Shown: in pieces, positions 6,301 through 6,625 of the stretch
Layout of the letters: every line of letters starts with the position of its first letter
How positions within the stretch are numbered: the stretch's first letter is position 1
From: Actinomycetes bacterium
Lineage (GTDB): Bacteria > Actinomycetota > Acidimicrobiia > Acidimicrobiales > RAAP-2
Assembly (NCBI GenBank): GCA_021841725.1
Contig: JAKCEC010000071.1
Coordinates: 1 to 6,625 of the forward strand
Reading direction: 5' to 3'
Length of the DNA stretch: 6,625 nt
Notes under the pieces: model-generated
The model's input: only the letters and a program-made list of their open reading frames with translations
Told to the model about the DNA's origin: nothing
Database searches by the model: none
Made by a program: the position numbers and the translations under genes

Positions 6301-6625
6301 GCGAAGAGCTGGGTGAAGAAGTCGAAGAGCGGACGCTCGCGACGCGAGAGGACCGGCAACGCCGCGTCCGAACCCATCGAGCCGATGGGTTCCTCACCGA
6401 CTTGGGCCATGTGTCGCACGATCATGCGCACGTCCTCTTCGCTGTAGCCGAAGAGTCGTTGGTGTCGCACGACGGAGGCGAAACTCGGGGTGAGCATGTC
6501 GCGCGGCTCGAGCTCGTCGAGGGAGACCTGCTGGCGGGCCAGCCAGTCGCCGTAGGGCGACTGCGCGGCGAGACCGGCCTTGAGTTCCTCGTCGTCGATG
6601 ATGCGACCCTGCTCGACGTCCACCA
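3363..6625 (-). CDS. gltB: Glutamate synthase (NADPH) large (alpha) subunit, 5' end beyond window
   Basis: GltB hydrolyses glutamine and channels the ammonia to an FMN site that reductively aminates 2-oxoglutarate. The window holds about the last 1,087 codons; family members have about 1,500 residues, so the N-terminal class II glutaminase domain (catalytic Cys1) lies beyond the right edge. The frame enters as VDVEQGRIIDDEE, an internal motif, so GTG 6623 is not the start. Counting residues from 6623: central domain about 30-320; FMN/synthase domain about 400-770, with GAMSYGSIS at 475-483 and GKSNTGEGGE soon after; loop 4 with GEGGQLPG and SPPPHHDIYSIED (Glu596, which I take to be the glutamate coupling the two active sites); 3Fe-4S cysteines C720, C726 and C731 in GCVMMRVCHLDTCPVG; and a C-terminal GXGXG beta-helix domain about 840-1040. 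Arg538 in GVTSRYL is unusual. Its TAA at 3365-3363 overlaps the gltD start. A ferredoxin-dependent form is unlikely because gltD follows. Confidence 0.98.
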   Translation of the reverse strand, partial: VDVEQGRIIDDEELKAGLAAQSPYGDWLARQQVSLDELEPRDMLTPSFASVVRHQRLFGYSEEDVRMIVRHMAQVGEEPIGSMGSDAALPVLSRRERPLFDFFTQLFAQVTNPPLDAIREELVTSTRVTMGGEENLLSESAEHCHQIVLATPILSVDELAKIRYIHEAHVDWDFRCAVVDGLFAAHGETSDEERLASAIAAVCDEAVAAVRAGATIVILSDRNTSEEWAPIPSLLVTSAVHHRLVDEHLRTSAALVLEAGDVREVHHVALLLGFGASAVCPYLAYETIDSLVGTGEITDLEAAEARYQYAKALTKGIVKVMSKMGVSTVASYVGSQLFEAVGIDAGVLATYFPGFSSRVGGITLAHVARSTLRLHTHAYRPAAAERVEITNHGEYQWRRDGEVHLFNPRTVQKLQHATREKRYDIFKEYTTLVDQQADAAVTLRSLLRLRPAATPVPLEEVEGVASILRRFSTGAMSYGSISEEAHTTLAIAMNAIGGKSNTGEGGEDEERFDVNDPRGNRRSAIKQVASGRFGVTSRYLVNADDLQIKMAQGAKPGEGGQLPGSKVYPWIAKTRHSTPGVGLISPPPHHDIYSIEDLAQLIYDLKNANDQARIHVKLVSEQGVGTIAAGVAKAHADVILISGHDGGTGAAPLTSLKHAGTPWELGLAEAHQTLARNGLRSRVTVQVDGQLKTGRDVIIAAMLGAEEFGFATAPLVVSGCVMMRVCHLDTCPVGIATQNPVLRERFTGRPEFVENFFEFIAHEVREYMSILGVRTLDELVGDASRLEVSTLDDPANTLDLSALLVSTEPEQRRQSLKQEHGLDEALDWRFMNDALQAVTSGVPVNVSLHIRNVNRAVGTLTGSAITRTLGAATLDADHVTIHLDGSSGQSLGAFIPAGLTLRLRGDANDYAGKGLSGGRIVIAPAPSATFASDTNIIAGNVIGYGATSGEIFISGVVGERCAVRNSGATIIVEGTGDHACEYMTGGVVVILGGVGRNLAAGMSGGTLYLYDPANEVHDHLAAGVYEIDPLEYLDEEILHPLLERFAVETGSRRARAILDEWRHERMNFVRIETSEYQRVRDETRNG

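Noticed and set aside
6621..6623. GTG at 6623 as the start of gltB
   Set aside because: The sequence following it is an internal GltB motif (VDVEQGRIIDDEE), and about 400 residues including the glutaminase domain are missing. The gene simply continues past the window edge.
1..6625. Search for tRNA, rRNA, CRISPR repeats, insertion sequences, toxin-antitoxin or phage-defence genes
   Set aside because: Nothing supportable was seen. Coding sequence occupies almost the whole window, and only the 76-base divergent region and the 11-base convergent gap are free.

Overview
The window is GC-rich except for one AT-rich divergent promoter. It carries four protein genes and no RNA genes, mobile elements or CRISPR arrays that I can see. 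High G+C, frequent GTG starts, an apparently leaderless gene, an actinobacterial-style MMPL exporter beside a divergent TetR regulator, and a GltB/GltD pair resembling mycobacterial enzymes all suggest an actinomycete (Actinomycetota). An Acidimicrobiia-type lineage is possible, but the sequence alone does not prove it.

Layout. Positions 1-1246 (minus strand) hold the N-terminal half of an MMPL/RND-family membrane transporter that runs off the left edge. Positions 1247-1322 are a short divergent promoter region, about one third G+C in its core, with two imperfect palindromes and opposed -10 boxes. Positions 1323-1928 (plus strand) encode a complete TetR-family regulator whose GTG start lies where its promoter should begin transcription. 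Eleven bases separate its stop from the convergent gltD (1940-3370, minus), and a 12-bp interrupted hairpin covers the two 3' ends. gltD overlaps the end of gltB (3363-6625, minus) by 8 bases. gltB runs off the right edge and lacks its N-terminal glutaminase domain here.

How the genes work together. GltB and GltD form NADPH-dependent glutamate synthase (GOGAT), which together with glutamine synthetase assimilates ammonium. All cofactor motifs checked are present: GltD cysteine clusters, FAD and NAD(P)H folds, and the GltB 3Fe-4S cysteines. The TetR protein most likely represses itself and the divergent MMPL exporter; this is inferred from gene arrangement and promoter palindromes. Nothing links this module functionally to the glutamate synthase operon.

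I found no convincing undescribed system. Most worth a second look are the compact divergent operator/promoter with a predicted leaderless tetR, the hairpin formed by matching C-terminal codons of two convergent unrelated genes, and an arginine at a normally acidic conserved position in GltB.
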